Of a stretch of DNA of 64,000 bases, positions 1 through 8,919 are shown piece by piece. This DNA comes from Paenibacillus sp. LHD-117. GTDB lineage: Bacteria > Bacillota > Bacilli > Paenibacillales > Paenibacillaceae. Each line of letters opens with the position of its first letter. Position 1 is the stretch's first letter. Location of the stretch: positions 1 to 64,000 of the forward strand of contig NZ_JAVFVT010000007.1 of assembly GCF_030929555.1 (NCBI RefSeq), in the 5' to 3' direction. The translations under genes and the position numbers were made by a program. The notes below the pieces were generated by a model. That model was given only the letters and a program-made list of their open reading frames with translations, searched no databases and had not been told where the DNA came from.

Positions 1-36
1 TGTGGTAACCAACCCACGGATAGCAGCGTGCCGACC

Positions 37-296
37 GTCGCTCGCTTATTTGCTCCCGCGCCTAGTGTTTTGGTGGTGCAAAATGCAAGGGCTTGACTAA
101 AACGTTCATAGCAACGGAACCAAGCGCACTTATGATGCGAATATGAGCCCATTTGGATTTCTAAAGGAACCTGGTGCTCTTATTCGATTGAAAATGGTGT
201 TTTTTCAAGCTGGGAAACGTAAATAAGGTCGCGTGCTTCCGTTAGCTATGCAAATCGAACAAAATGAGGCGAATAACGTCGGCCACTTCCGTTAGC
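37..296. repeat. Cluster of short dispersed intergenic repeats
   Basis: This gene-free stretch carries several degenerate copies of one short unit. Two copies read leftwards as AATAA-S-GTCG-N4-CTTCCGTTAGC at 222-246 and 272-296; they agree at about 20 of 25 positions and lie 50 bp apart. Two more lie in the opposite orientation at 114-133 and 164-183, with the core GGAACC-N2-GYKCWCTTAT, and a weaker one is near 37-55. No open frame here has a ribosome binding site or a recognisable product. The arrangement resembles dispersed intergenic repeats rather than a gene remnant; that reading is inferred. Confidence 0.5.
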
Positions 297-360
297 GTCC
301 AAGAACCACTACTGCGGCGGTAACACTAACACGTGACATAATAAAAGTTATGTAATCAGC

Positions 361-398
361 AAAAAAACCAGTCAACCTCATCAGAAGTCAACCGGTTT
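361..398 (-). terminator. Rho-independent terminator of dgt
   Basis: On the minus strand, just after the dgt stop codon, a 15-bp stem that includes several G-U pairs (AAACCGGTTGACTTC against GAGGTTGACTGGTTT) closes a TGAT loop. It runs straight into a T tract at the 361 side. Confidence 0.7.
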
Positions 399-408
399 AT
401 TCTAAAAC

Positions 409-1728
409 CTAATCCCGCTCGTAAATCGAGCCGGATCTGCTCGCGAACAGCTCCGTGTACACCTTCTCGGCGTAGGCGTCCGTCATGCCCGCGATATAGT
501 CGGCGACGAGCCGCTCCCACGGCCAGGCGCCCTTCTGGCGATCGTAGCTCTCGACCCAATCCGGGGGCAGGATGAGCCGGCCGGTATCGTAATCCTCCAA
601 GCTGTCCCACAGCCGCTTCAGCATGTTCTCGCTGCGCTTCTGCAGGCGCTGCACGCGGAAATCTTTGATGAGCGTCACCCAAGCAAGCTTTTTCAAAATT
701 TCCATCGTCCGCAGCAGCTCCAGATCCTCCGCGCCGTCCTTCACGAACGTGATCCGTTTCCAGCCCGTCTTCGGATCGTCGATGATGCCGACGCTGTTCG
801 CGAATTTACTCACCCAGCGCGCCTTCATCTCGCGCCTCGTCCGGGAAGCTTCACGGCCGTATTGGACGTACACTTCCTTCCATTGCCGGTAGTAGCTGTC
901 CAGCACGCGCTTCACCATGTCCTTCAGATCCGCCTTCTCCCACTGCACCGCTTCCATGCTGGCGGGATCGTCCATTACTTCCTGCACGACGCGTTTCACA
1001 AGGCGGTCATCCTCGAAAAAATCTTCCGACAACAGGATCTTGCCCGCGCGAATGCCGTCTTCGATGTCGTGCGTGGAATAAGCGATGTCGTCGCACAGAT
1101 CCATGAGCTGCGCCTCGAGCGTGCTGACTCCGGCCGGCATGCCCCACAGCCCGCGCAAATAATCGATGCCCGCCCATTCCATCGGATAGACGCCTTTCAT
1201 CCGCGACGGATCGTCGAGGCAGAACGGATATTTGTTGATTGCGAGCAGGACGGCGGCCGTCAAGTCCGACCCGCGTTCGCTGCCCGCGCGCTTCTCCAGG
1301 AACATGAGAATGCGGAAGTTTTGCGCATTGCCTTCATACGGAATGCCGTAACGCGCTCTAAGGATAGTGTTCAGCACTTCCTCTCCCTTATGACCGAACG
1401 GCGGATGGCCGAGATCGTGCGCGAGCGCCGCGCACTCAACCACTTCGGGTAGCAGCATGAGGCCGGGATGTTCGTCTTTTGCGAGGAACGGATACGTCTT
1501 GCCCAGCCTGCGCGCCACCTCCCGCGCGATTTGGGACACTTCGAGCGAATGCGTAAGCCTCGTGCGGTAATAGTCGCCGGAGCCCGCCCCGAACACCTGC
1601 GACTTGCCTTGCAGCCGGCGGAACGCCGGGGATTGGATGAGCCGCGCGTAATCCTTCTCGTATTCGTCGCGATCCTCGCTCGATAGCGTATTGCCTATGT
1701 CATGCAGCCTCAGCTTGCGGATATTCAT
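409..1728 (-). CDS. dgt: dGTPase-like HD-domain triphosphohydrolase
   Basis: Predicted deoxyguanosinetriphosphate triphosphohydrolase-like protein, 439 aa, which would cleave dGTP or other dNTPs to the nucleoside and tripolyphosphate. The metal-binding HD set is visible: His60 in TRLTHSLEV, His104-Asp105 in ALAHDLGHPPFGH and Asp213/Asp214 in DLCDDIAYSTHD. The segment around NAQNFRIL is also typical of the family, and the length fits the dGTPase-like group. Translation starts at ATG 1728 behind AAGGTG at a spacing of about 7. It is a single-gene unit on the minus strand with its own terminator; the purine operon upstream on the same strand ends in a strong terminator, so dgt is probably transcribed separately. 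Whether dGTP is the real substrate cannot be read from the sequence. Confidence 0.9.
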   Translation of the reverse strand: MNIRKLRLHDIGNTLSSEDRDEYEKDYARLIQSPAFRRLQGKSQVFGAGSGDYYRTRLTHSLEVSQIAREVARRLGKTYPFLAKDEHPGLMLLPEVVECAALAHDLGHPPFGHKGEEVLNTILRARYGIPYEGNAQNFRILMFLEKRAGSERGSDLTAAVLLAINKYPFCLDDPSRMKGVYPMEWAGIDYLRGLWGMPAGVSTLEAQLMDLCDDIAYSTHDIEDGIRAGKILLSEDFFEDDRLVKRVVQEVMDDPASMEAVQWEKADLKDMVKRVLDSYYRQWKEVYVQYGREASRTRREMKARWVSKFANSVGIIDDPKTGWKRITFVKDGAEDLELLRTMEILKKLAWVTLIKDFRVQRLQKRSENMLKRLWDSLEDYDTGRLILPPDWVESYDRQKGAWPWERLVADYIAGMTDAYAEKVYTELFASRSGSIYERD

Positions 1729-1787
1729 CTGTCATCACCTTTTCCGATTGTCTATGATGATTTTGGCATAACTTCCCCCTCTTTGGC

Positions 1788-1832
1788 AAAAAAAAGCGCC
1801 GCGAGCCTCCACTCCCAGGCCTCACGACGCTT
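1788..1832 (-). terminator. Strong terminator ending the purine operon
   Basis: The minus strand reads GCGTCGTGAGGCC, a short loop, then GGCTCGCGGCGC and a run of eight T. The roughly 12-bp stem contains two G-U pairs. It lies 11 bases after the stop codon of the Rieske gene, which makes that gene the last cistron of the operon. Confidence 0.85.
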
Positions 1833-1842
1833 TCCCTCCCCG

Positions 1843-2823
1843 TTAAGCCGTGCCGAACGATACGCCGGCGCGGGACAACAGCTTGCGATAGGCGATGCTG
1901 AGCCTGTCGCACTTCAAGTGGAGCTCCGCTTGCAGGTCAAGCGGCAGCAGCTCCGGCTTCTGGTTCTCGACGATGAGCCGATCCTGCTCCAGCAAGATAT
2001 CCTGGAACGAGACAAACGTTTCATCCGGCTCGTCGAACGCGTAGTTGCGTTCCATGATCATAAACGCGATGCTTTTTTCCTCGTTCTGGGGCGTGACGAA
2101 CAGGTACAGATGGAATACATCGTCCGACCCTTCGATCCGCTTCGTCAAGGAGACGCTCATCGGATGATAAATCTCGTACGTATAAAAGGTATTGACGCCT
2201 ACGCCTCGCCCGTCGGGATCGGGCTGATACACCTCGATCTCGTCGGTTCGCAGCGCCCCGTCCGTCTCGTGGACGCGGTAGTCGTTGATCTCCGAAAACT
2301 CGCTGTCGCCAAGCATCCCTTCATGCACGTACATGAGATGGGACACGTCGAGGAAGTTTTCGACCACGCGCGGTCCCGCGGCGGCAACCTCGTAAGGTCC
2401 CATGAACACTTGGGCGTAGTCGGCGAGCAGGCCGCGCGTGCCGATGGCCGGCACGTCTTTGTCGGGCTCGCCCAAGCTAACCCACACCAGTCCATGGGCT
2501 TCTTGGCAGCGATAGGATGAAGTTTTCGCCTTCGAAGGGATGGCCGTCCCTCTCGGCAAGGAAGGGATCAGCGTGCACGTGCCGCACGCGTCGTAGGTCC
2601 AGCCATGATAGGCGCATACGATCTCGTCTCCTCTTACCTTGCCGAGCGACAGGGGCACGCCCCTATGAATGCATAGATCTTTTAGGGCGTGCACGCCACG
2701 CGATGTACGGAAGACGACAACCCGTTCGCCGAGCAGCTCGACCTGCAGCGGACGATCCTCCAAGCGGGACGAGAACATCACGGGGTGCCATTCGTTTACT
2801 AATACGGGATCCAGTACCGGCAT
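1843..2823 (-). CDS. Rieske non-heme iron oxygenase, last gene of purine operon
   Basis: 326-aa ring-hydroxylating-oxygenase alpha-type protein. The N-terminal Rieske [2Fe-2S] domain has Cys51-x-His53 (CIHRG) and Cys70-x2-His73 (CAYHGW). The catalytic domain has the mononuclear iron triad Asp159/His162/His167 in DVSHLMYVH and a later Asp281 in EQDRLIVENQ, a layout like the vanillate demethylase / chlorophyllide oxygenase branch. Start ATG 2823 follows AAAGGATGATCCGAAA. It lies 45 bp after the BMP receptor gene and ends at a strong terminator, so it is co-transcribed with purine catabolism. Known precedent: HpxDE of Klebsiella is a Rieske oxygenase acting on hypoxanthine. Because this operon has xanthine dehydrogenase but no urate oxidase, a role in urate hydroxylation is inferred, not shown. 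No dedicated reductase lies nearby. Confidence 0.88.
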   Translation of the reverse strand: MPVLDPVLVNEWHPVMFSSRLEDRPLQVELLGERVVVFRTSRGVHALKDLCIHRGVPLSLGKVRGDEIVCAYHGWTYDACGTCTLIPSLPRGTAIPSKAKTSSYRCQEAHGLVWVSLGEPDKDVPAIGTRGLLADYAQVFMGPYEVAAAGPRVVENFLDVSHLMYVHEGMLGDSEFSEINDYRVHETDGALRTDEIEVYQPDPDGRGVGVNTFYTYEIYHPMSVSLTKRIEGSDDVFHLYLFVTPQNEEKSIAFMIMERNYAFDEPDETFVSFQDILLEQDRLIVENQKPELLPLDLQAELHLKCDRLSIAYRKLLSRAGVSFGTA

Positions 2824-2868
2824 TTTCGGATCATCCTTTCTAAGGAGCAATCAATCTTCAATCGAATC

Positions 2869-4035
2869 TTATTGCGGAATCGTGCCTTTGACACCTTTGA
2901 CGAAATAGTTCATGACAAGAATATCCTCCAGCTTCAGCTTCTCGCCTTCCGCCAGCTTCTGGGCGCCGGATTGATCGAAGATCGGACCGGTGAATACCTC
3001 GAACGTCTCGTCGTGGATTTCCGTTTTCTTGGCGTTTACGAGATCTTGTACGTCTTGCGGCACGTTCTTGCCGAACGGAGCCAGGTCCACCATCTGCTCC
3101 TTCAGGCCGCCGTAGTATTGATGCGTTTCCCAAGTGCCGTCGATTAAGCTCTGCACGACGTCGACGTAATACGGTCCCCAGTTCAGGACGGGGTTCGTGA
3201 CGTATGTTTCCGGCGCGTAGCGGTTCATATCGGAATCGTTGCCCATGCCCCATACGCCTTTCTCTTGCGCCGCTTGAATGCCCGCAGGGGAGTCCTGGTA
3301 ATTCGCCAGCACGTCCACGCCTTGGTCGAGCAAGCTGATCGCCGCTTGGCGTTCAGTCGCCGGGTCGAACCAGGTGTTGCTCCAGACGACGGATACTTCG
3401 ATGTCCGGATTCACGCTTTGGGCGCCGAGGGTGAAGGCGTTGATCGTGTAGATGACCTCCGGAATCGGGAACGCGCCGACGTAGCCGATCTTGTTGTTTT
3501 TCGTCAGCTTGCCGGCCGCGATGCCGGCCAGGTAACCCGGCTGGTAGCCTTTGCCCTGGTAGGTCGCCAGGTTCGGCGCCGTTTTGTAGCCTGTCGCGTG
3601 CATGAATTTCACGTCCGGATATTTGGCCGCCACATTGAACATCGGATCCATGTATCCGAAGCTGGTTCCGAAGATGATGTCATGATCCTGCGCAAGCTCC
3701 TCGAACACGCGCTCCGCGTCGGGGCCTTCCGGCACGTTCTCGACAACCGTCGCCTTGATGCCGAATTTCTTTTCGACCATCTGGCGGCCCTTGTCATGCT
3801 CGAACGTCCAGCCGCCGTCTCCCGGCACGCCGATGTAGACGAATGCGACCTTCGGCAGCTCCCCGGTTGCCGCCGGGCTTTCTTCCGCTGCCGCGGACGC
3901 CTCGGGAGATGGACTTGCGGACGGCGAGGGAGAGGGGCTTTCTTTGGTGGAAGAAGCTTGGGAACAGGCGGTTACGAATGCTAACAGTAGTACGAGTGCA
4001 GCGGCAATCATTTTCCTGGAACGTGAAAAGGTCAT
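2869..4035 (-). CDS. BMP-family nucleoside/purine-binding lipoprotein
   Basis: 388-aa extracytoplasmic receptor for the NupOPQ-type importer encoded upstream. The signal peptide ends in a lipobox (AFVTAC, Cys24), followed by a Ser/Pro/Glu-rich linker of about 30 residues. The periplasmic-binding fold of the BMP/PnrA family starts near residue 62 (KVAFVYIGVPGDGGWTFEHD) and has a family-typical DVLANYQDSPAG segment. BMP proteins bind purine nucleosides or related bases. Start ATG 4035 follows GGAGGAG. The gene is separated from xanthine dehydrogenase subunit E by a 207-bp insertion element and lies about 4 kb from its transporter partners, an unusual order. Ligand specificity cannot be assigned from sequence. 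Confidence 0.9.
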   Translation of the reverse strand: MTFSRSRKMIAAALVLLLAFVTACSQASSTKESPSPSPSASPSPEASAAAEESPAATGELPKVAFVYIGVPGDGGWTFEHDKGRQMVEKKFGIKATVVENVPEGPDAERVFEELAQDHDIIFGTSFGYMDPMFNVAAKYPDVKFMHATGYKTAPNLATYQGKGYQPGYLAGIAAGKLTKNNKIGYVGAFPIPEVIYTINAFTLGAQSVNPDIEVSVVWSNTWFDPATERQAAISLLDQGVDVLANYQDSPAGIQAAQEKGVWGMGNDSDMNRYAPETYVTNPVLNWGPYYVDVVQSLIDGTWETHQYYGGLKEQMVDLAPFGKNVPQDVQDLVNAKKTEIHDETFEVFTGPIFDQSGAQKLAEGEKLKLEDILVMNYFVKGVKGTIPQ

Positions 4036-4063
4036 ATGGTTTCTCCTCCCATTTTTAGATGTC

Positions 4064-4270
4064 GTTCAAAAAGCCCACTTTTGATCACGAAGTATTCCAG
4101 GAAGCTTAATCGACATCGAATCTTGAATTCAGCCGGAACTAAGCGAATGCTTTCGAAGTATGTTTCCTCCGGGAAACATTGCAGGTGCTCACGTAGCTAT
4201 CACTACGTTCCGCTCCTCATTTCCTAGCTTCTTTCAATATTCTCGGTGCTGAAAACCGGGCTTTTTGAAC
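4064..4270. mobile_element. MITE-like palindromic insertion inside the purine operon
   Basis: A 207-bp element is bounded by a perfect 13-bp terminal inverted repeat: GTTCAAAAAGCCC at 4064-4076 and GGGCTTTTTGAAC at 4258-4270. After a 2-base mismatch the arms share four more bases. Inside are further small hairpins, for example GTTTCC-TCCG-GGAAAC and CGTAG-CTATCA-CTACG. It has no coding potential and no obvious target duplication. It fills almost the whole gap between the xanthine dehydrogenase Fe-S subunit and the BMP gene, a gap unlike the overlaps elsewhere in this operon. A non-autonomous element is likely; a structured regulatory spacer is the alternative. Confidence 0.65.
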
Positions 4271-4278
4271 ACACATTT

Positions 4279-4740
4279 TTATGTCTTGCAGCATTTTTGG
4301 ACCGCGCGCAGTATACCTCCGTATCCCGTGCATCGGCACAAATTGCCCGACAGCCCTTCTGTTATCTGTTCGGTTGTCGGATTAGGCGTTTCGTCCAGCA
4401 AAGCTTTGACGGACATGATCATTCCCGGCGTGCAGTAGCCGCATTGGAACCCCCCTTCTTCTTGAAACGCCTTCTGAATCGGATGCTGCTCATTCTCCGC
4501 CAGCCCTTCGATGGTCGTGATGGTTTTCCCGTTGCACTGGTAAGCCATCACAAGACAGGAATTCACCGCTTTCCCGTCCATTAAGACGATGCATGCCCCG
4601 CACCGCCCCAGCTCGCAGGACACCTTCGTGCCAGTCAGCCCAAGATCGTCCCGCAGCAGGTGGAGCAGTCTTGCCGTAGGATGGGTGATCACCTTGGCCT
4701 CGATTCCGTTCACAACGACTTCCCACGCGTAGCCGCTCAT
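4279..4740 (-). CDS. pucE: Xanthine dehydrogenase, [2Fe-2S] subunit
   Basis: 153-aa electron-transfer subunit carrying two [2Fe-2S] clusters. The plant-type ferredoxin cluster is formed by Cys42, Cys47, Cys50 and Cys62 (SCELGRCGACIVLMDG); the second by Cys100, Cys103, Cys135 and Cys137 (FQCGYCTPG and NLCRCTGY). It passes electrons from the molybdenum centre of PucD to the FAD of PucC. Its ATG overlaps the pucD stop by four bases (ATGA), indicating translational coupling. Length and motifs match the three-polypeptide xanthine dehydrogenase of Bacillus rather than the fused eukaryotic enzyme. Confidence 0.93.
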   Translation of the reverse strand: MSGYAWEVVVNGIEAKVITHPTARLLHLLRDDLGLTGTKVSCELGRCGACIVLMDGKAVNSCLVMAYQCNGKTITTIEGLAENEQHPIQKAFQEEGGFQCGYCTPGMIMSVKALLDETPNPTTEQITEGLSGNLCRCTGYGGILRAVQKCCKT

Positions 4741-7034
4741 GATGTCTTCACTCCCTCCGCGAATAAGCCGTCGAAGCCGGCGATCAGCTCTTCCCTGCGA
4801 ATCGGCAAAGCTTGTATTCTTTTACCTATGGCATGATGCACGGCCGCCGTAACGGCTGGTGCGAGGACAACAGTTCCTACTTCGCCGATGCCGCGGGGAC
4901 CGTAAGGGTCATCCGGCGGCAGCTCCTCGATGGCATGCACCGCGAAGCCGCCCGCGGCATCCCGGATCGTCGGGATGATGTACGTATCGAGGTTCTCCGT
5001 CTTGTACAGCCCTTCGGCCATGATCGCATCCTCGAACAAAGTGAAGCCTTGCGCCATGACGCTGCCACCCTCGATCTGGCCGATATAGCCCATCGGGTTG
5101 ACGGCCGGACCCGCCGCGATCGCGTGGTATTGATCGACGATGCGCACGGCCCCCGTCAGGACGTTCACTTCCACCTCGACGGCAACCGCTACTCCCGTGT
5201 ACAGATAATGCCCGCCGACCACTTCGTCGGGCGTCGTCGGGAAGTCGAAGGACGTCTCGCAGCGGATCTCATTGCCCGCCTGCTCGGCCAATGCGAGGTA
5301 AGTCGCCGCGAGCCGTTTCGGACCGTTCCCTTCCTCTCCGGTCGTCCACATGCCTCCCGGACCGGCGGCCAGCGCCGACCGAGGCAATCCCGTCGCGGCT
5401 TCCGCGAGCGGCAGCAGCTTCTCCATCAGCATGGGAACCAGCTTCCGGAGCGCCATATACGCGATCGTGGTGGAACGCGACGCCGTACTGGAGCCGGTAT
5501 GAGGCGTTCTGTCCGTGTCGCCGATCACGATGCGCAGATCGTCGCTCGCGCAGCCAATATGCTCCGTTAGCAGGATATCGAGCGTCGCCGTGATGCCTTG
5601 GCCGAACTCCTCGAAGCTGAACGCCGCCTCCAGCTTGCCATCGGCGCTTAATCCAAGCCGTCCCCCGCCAGGATCCGGAATGCCGTACCCGAGGCCGGAG
5701 CCATGCATCGCGATCGCGCTTCCGATGCCACGGCGAAGCCAAGGCTCGGCTTCGGACCGGGATATCGTCCCCCTGCGCCTCCATAGCTCGGAGGAAGCTA
5801 CGGATTGCCAGACGCGGCCGACGCCCTCCGTTGGCAGAATGCGATGCCCGAACGGGCCGGGATCGTCCGGCTCCCTCAGATTAAGGCGCCGGAACAACCA
5901 CGGGTCCATGCCCGCCGCCTCCGCGAGGCGGTCCATCTGGCTCTCGACCGCGAAGATCGTCTGGTTCCCGCCGAACCCGCGGAACTCGCCGGATACGCCG
6001 TTGTTCGTGAACGCGGATACGCCTTCGACCGCGATGTTCGGTATCCGGTAGGGACCCATCGCATGTTCGGTCGCGAAATTCAGCACCGGCGCGCCGAGCG
6101 TGCTGTACGCCCCCGTGTCGGCCACGATCCGCACCTGATGCGCGAGCAGCTTGCCGTTCTGGTCGATCCCCGTTTTCATCGTCAACTTCATGGGATGCCG
6201 CTTCAGCCCGGCCCGGATCGACTCGCGCCTCGAATTATGCAGCTTGACGGGTCTCCCCGTTTTGAGCGCGAGTAGTGCGCCGTAAGGCTGGACGTTGAGT
6301 TCGTCCTTCCCACCGAACGAACCGCCGATCGGGCTCGACACGATGCGGATCGCGGACTCTGGCATGGCCAAGATGCGGGAGAGCTGCATCCGGTCCTTGA
6401 AGCCGTGTTGGGTAGCAACGAACACGGATAATCGCCCGTCCGCCTCCGGGATGAACAACCCGCCTTCCGTTTCCATGTACGCGTGCATCTGCCGAGGCGT
6501 GTAATACGTCTCCTCGACTATGTGGGCGCAGCCGGCGAATGCCTCGTCCGGGTCGCCTCTCCTGTATGCGGTCCGATGAAGCACGTTCCCGCCGGGATGC
6601 AGCAGCGGCGCCCCCGGCAGCATCGCCTTCTCGGGGTCATCCACGACAGGGATCGGCTCGTAGTCGACCTCGATGAGCGACAGCGCCCGTTCCGCGGCAT
6701 CCTTCGACTCGGCGGCGACCGCGGCGATCGCGTCGCCGACGTACCGCACCCGGTCGCCGCAAAAGACAGGCTGATCCGGATTCACGATACCGAACGCGTT
6801 GAGCCCGGGAACGTCCTTGTGGGTGACGACCGCTTTGACGCCGGGTACCAGCAGCGCCCGTTCCGTGCGGATATCGAGAATGAAAGCATGAGGCTCCCGG
6901 CTGCGAAGCACCTTTCCGTACAACATGCCCGGAAGCGCGAGATCCGTCAGGTAACGCAGCTTCCCCGATACTTTGTCCGGACCGTCGGGCCTGAGCCGCC
7001 AGCGGCCGCCGGCCGATAATCTGTTCATCAGCAA
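4737..7034 (-). CDS. pucD: Xanthine dehydrogenase, molybdopterin subunit
   Basis: 765-aa catalytic subunit that hydroxylates hypoxanthine and xanthine to urate at a molybdopterin centre. The N-terminal ald/xan dehydrogenase a/b hammerhead begins near DKVSGKLRY. Cofactor motifs follow: GGSFGGKDE, EFRGFGGNQ, and the C-terminal GPRGIGEVG, whose Glu is the expected base. The start is probably TTG 7034, because AAGGAGG sits 8 bases before it; the ATG two codons later would leave 14. It lies about 30 bp after pucC and overlaps pucE. Substrate identity rests on operon context, since carbon monoxide and other hydroxylases share this fold. Confidence 0.92.
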   Translation of the reverse strand: MLMNRLSAGGRWRLRPDGPDKVSGKLRYLTDLALPGMLYGKVLRSREPHAFILDIRTERALLVPGVKAVVTHKDVPGLNAFGIVNPDQPVFCGDRVRYVGDAIAAVAAESKDAAERALSLIEVDYEPIPVVDDPEKAMLPGAPLLHPGGNVLHRTAYRRGDPDEAFAGCAHIVEETYYTPRQMHAYMETEGGLFIPEADGRLSVFVATQHGFKDRMQLSRILAMPESAIRIVSSPIGGSFGGKDELNVQPYGALLALKTGRPVKLHNSRRESIRAGLKRHPMKLTMKTGIDQNGKLLAHQVRIVADTGAYSTLGAPVLNFATEHAMGPYRIPNIAVEGVSAFTNNGVSGEFRGFGGNQTIFAVESQMDRLAEAAGMDPWLFRRLNLREPDDPGPFGHRILPTEGVGRVWQSVASSELWRRRGTISRSEAEPWLRRGIGSAIAMHGSGLGYGIPDPGGGRLGLSADGKLEAAFSFEEFGQGITATLDILLTEHIGCASDDLRIVIGDTDRTPHTGSSTASRSTTIAYMALRKLVPMLMEKLLPLAEAATGLPRSALAAGPGGMWTTGEEGNGPKRLAATYLALAEQAGNEIRCETSFDFPTTPDEVVGGHYLYTGVAVAVEVEVNVLTGAVRIVDQYHAIAAGPAVNPMGYIGQIEGGSVMAQGFTLFEDAIMAEGLYKTENLDTYIIPTIRDAAGGFAVHAIEELPPDDPYGPRGIGEVGTVVLAPAVTAAVHHAIGKRIQALPIRREELIAGFDGLFAEGVKTS

Positions 7035-7064
7035 GTTTCGCGCCTCCTTTCCTCGTGTGCGCCG

Positions 7065-7961
7065 CTATTTCTTCAGCAGCTTCCAGAATTGCGCGGTAAT
7101 GAGATTCGCCGACGCTTCCTTCCGATAGTCGGAGCCGGCGAACAAACCGCCGGCCGCCGCGTATTGCCGCTTGATAATCTCATGTACGATGGACAACGTC
7201 CCTTCGCTAAGCGCCGTTCCGTTCAGAGCCGCTTCCGCCTCGGTCAGCCGGTGGGGAATCGCCGTCCCTCCGCCAGCCGTCAGCCGCACATCGAACAACA
7301 AGCCGCTATCATCGACATGGCCCGTTCCGGCAACCGTCGCAAGCGAAGGCGTAAAGCTCTCCCTGCGTCCGACCTTCTCGTAGAATGCGAAACCGCCGTC
7401 CGCTACGTCGCCGCCGTCTTGCTCATGGATCGGAATCAGTACCCGGAGCAGCAGATCGTCTGGCTGCCTCGCGCCGCCGGCCCCTTCCAGCCACTGCCGA
7501 AGCGACATTCGCCGGCGAGCGTGGTCCTGGTACAGCAGCAGCTGCGCGTCGAGAGCCAAGAGCGCCGGCACGGCATCCCCGATCAGGCTGCCGATATTGC
7601 CGCCGAGCGTGGCGAGATGGCGCACCGCGGGAGCAGCGATATAGCCGATCGCTTTCGCCAGGAGTGGACAACGGCTGCGTAGAACATCGCTGCCGCGGCA
7701 ATCATTTAACGTTTCGACGGCGCCGATGCTAGCGAATCCGTCCGTTACCACGATCCCTTTCATCTCCGCGATGTCGGCCAAGCTGATCATATGGTCCGGC
7801 AGCGGCCGCGTCTCGTTTTCCCATTGCGTCCTCAAGAGCGTGCCTCCCGACACGTAAATCGCCGTTTCCCCGAACTTTCTTTTTAAGCCCCAGGCTTCTT
7901 CCGGCGCAAGTGGCTCCCACACTTCGGGCTGCGCGCCGTATTGCCTTTGCTCCATTGCCAT
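7065..7961 (-). CDS. pucC: Xanthine dehydrogenase, FAD subunit
   Basis: 298-aa flavoprotein of the molybdopterin dehydrogenase FAD-binding family, expected to accept electrons from PucE and reduce NAD+. The FAD-binding signature AAPAVRHLATLGGNIGS is clear near residue 115, followed by the family-typical C-terminal CO-dehydrogenase flavoprotein domain. Start ATG 7961 has GGAGGTG at a spacing of 7. It sits between nupQ and pucD in the same operon. The order FAD, Mo, Fe-S subunits is contiguous and in line with a functional heterotrimer. Confidence 0.9.
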   Translation of the reverse strand: MAMEQRQYGAQPEVWEPLAPEEAWGLKRKFGETAIYVSGGTLLRTQWENETRPLPDHMISLADIAEMKGIVVTDGFASIGAVETLNDCRGSDVLRSRCPLLAKAIGYIAAPAVRHLATLGGNIGSLIGDAVPALLALDAQLLLYQDHARRRMSLRQWLEGAGGARQPDDLLLRVLIPIHEQDGGDVADGGFAFYEKVGRRESFTPSLATVAGTGHVDDSGLLFDVRLTAGGGTAIPHRLTEAEAALNGTALSEGTLSIVHEIIKRQYAAAGGLFAGSDYRKEASANLITAQFWKLLKK

Positions 7962-7988
7962 TAGCGAACACCTCCGATTCGTCGAATG

Positions 7989-8918
7989 TTAGAATCGCTG
8001 CTCACGCACGTACGGGATGCCAAGCGCCTTCGGCTCTGCCGACGGCTTATGGCGATTCCGCCAGCCTGCCGCCATTAATACGAGAATCGTCACGACGTAC
8101 GGCGTCATCTTCAGGAAGTAGGAAGGGATGCCGATGCCCATCAGCTGCATCCGGAATCCGAGGGCGTCGAGCCCGCCGAACAAATAAGCACCGGCGAGCG
8201 CAAGGAGCGGATTCCATCCGGCTAGGATGATCAGCGCGACGGCGATCCAGCCTCTGCCGGCCGTCATGCCCTCGATCCAGTTCGGCGAATACACCATGAT
8301 CAGGTAACAGCCGGCCAGACCCATGAGCATGGATCCGGCGATCACATGTCCGTAACGGGATGCCGTCACCGACAAGCCCATCGCGTCGGAAGTGGCCGGG
8401 TTGTCGCCGACCGCGCGCAGGTGCAGCCCCCAGGACGTTTTGTACATGTAAAGGTACATCGCCGCCGCGAGCGCAAAGCTGAACCAGACGAAAGCGTCCA
8501 GATTGGAGAAGATCCGGCCGACGAACGGCACGGCTTCCAGGAAACCGAGATCCCATCTCGGTACCGTGACGGGGAGTGCGGCTCCCGCGGCCGACTTGCC
8601 CAGATAGGCGCTGAGCCCCGTTCCAAACAGCGTCAGAGCCAGTCCGCACACGATCTGATTCGCTTTCAGCGTGACGGTGAGGAACGCGTGCAGGAGACCG
8701 ATGCCGCCTGCCGCGGCGAGAGAGGCCAAGACAGCCGCGGCCATGCTTCCCGTCTGCAGGAAGGTCAAGCAGGACACGACGGCGCCAATCAGCATCGTCC
8801 CTTCCGTGCCAAGGAAGATGACACCCGAGCGCTCGCTCAGGATGCCGCCTAACACCGCGAACAACAGAGGCGTGCCCGACGAGATGGCCGCGATGATCAG
8901 ATTCGTATAAAACTCCAT
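7989..8918 (-). CDS. nupQ: Nucleoside ABC transporter permease (NupQ-type)
   Basis: 309-aa integral membrane permease of the branched-chain amino acid/ribose superfamily (BPD_transp_2), with about eight to nine hydrophobic segments. It carries the family segment LRAVGDNPATSDAMGLSV near the middle, the cytoplasmic loop that contacts the ATPase. It begins one base after the nupP stop and forms a heterodimeric channel with NupP. Together with the duplicated ATPase and the BMP lipoprotein it should import purine nucleosides or oxidised purines; the ligand is inferred from the operon. Confidence 0.88.
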   Translation of the reverse strand: MEFYTNLIIAAISSGTPLLFAVLGGILSERSGVIFLGTEGTMLIGAVVSCLTFLQTGSMAAAVLASLAAAGGIGLLHAFLTVTLKANQIVCGLALTLFGTGLSAYLGKSAAGAALPVTVPRWDLGFLEAVPFVGRIFSNLDAFVWFSFALAAAMYLYMYKTSWGLHLRAVGDNPATSDAMGLSVTASRYGHVIAGSMLMGLAGCYLIMVYSPNWIEGMTAGRGWIAVALIILAGWNPLLALAGAYLFGGLDALGFRMQLMGIGIPSYFLKMTPYVVTILVLMAAGWRNRHKPSAEPKALGIPYVREQRF

Positions 8919-8919
8919 G

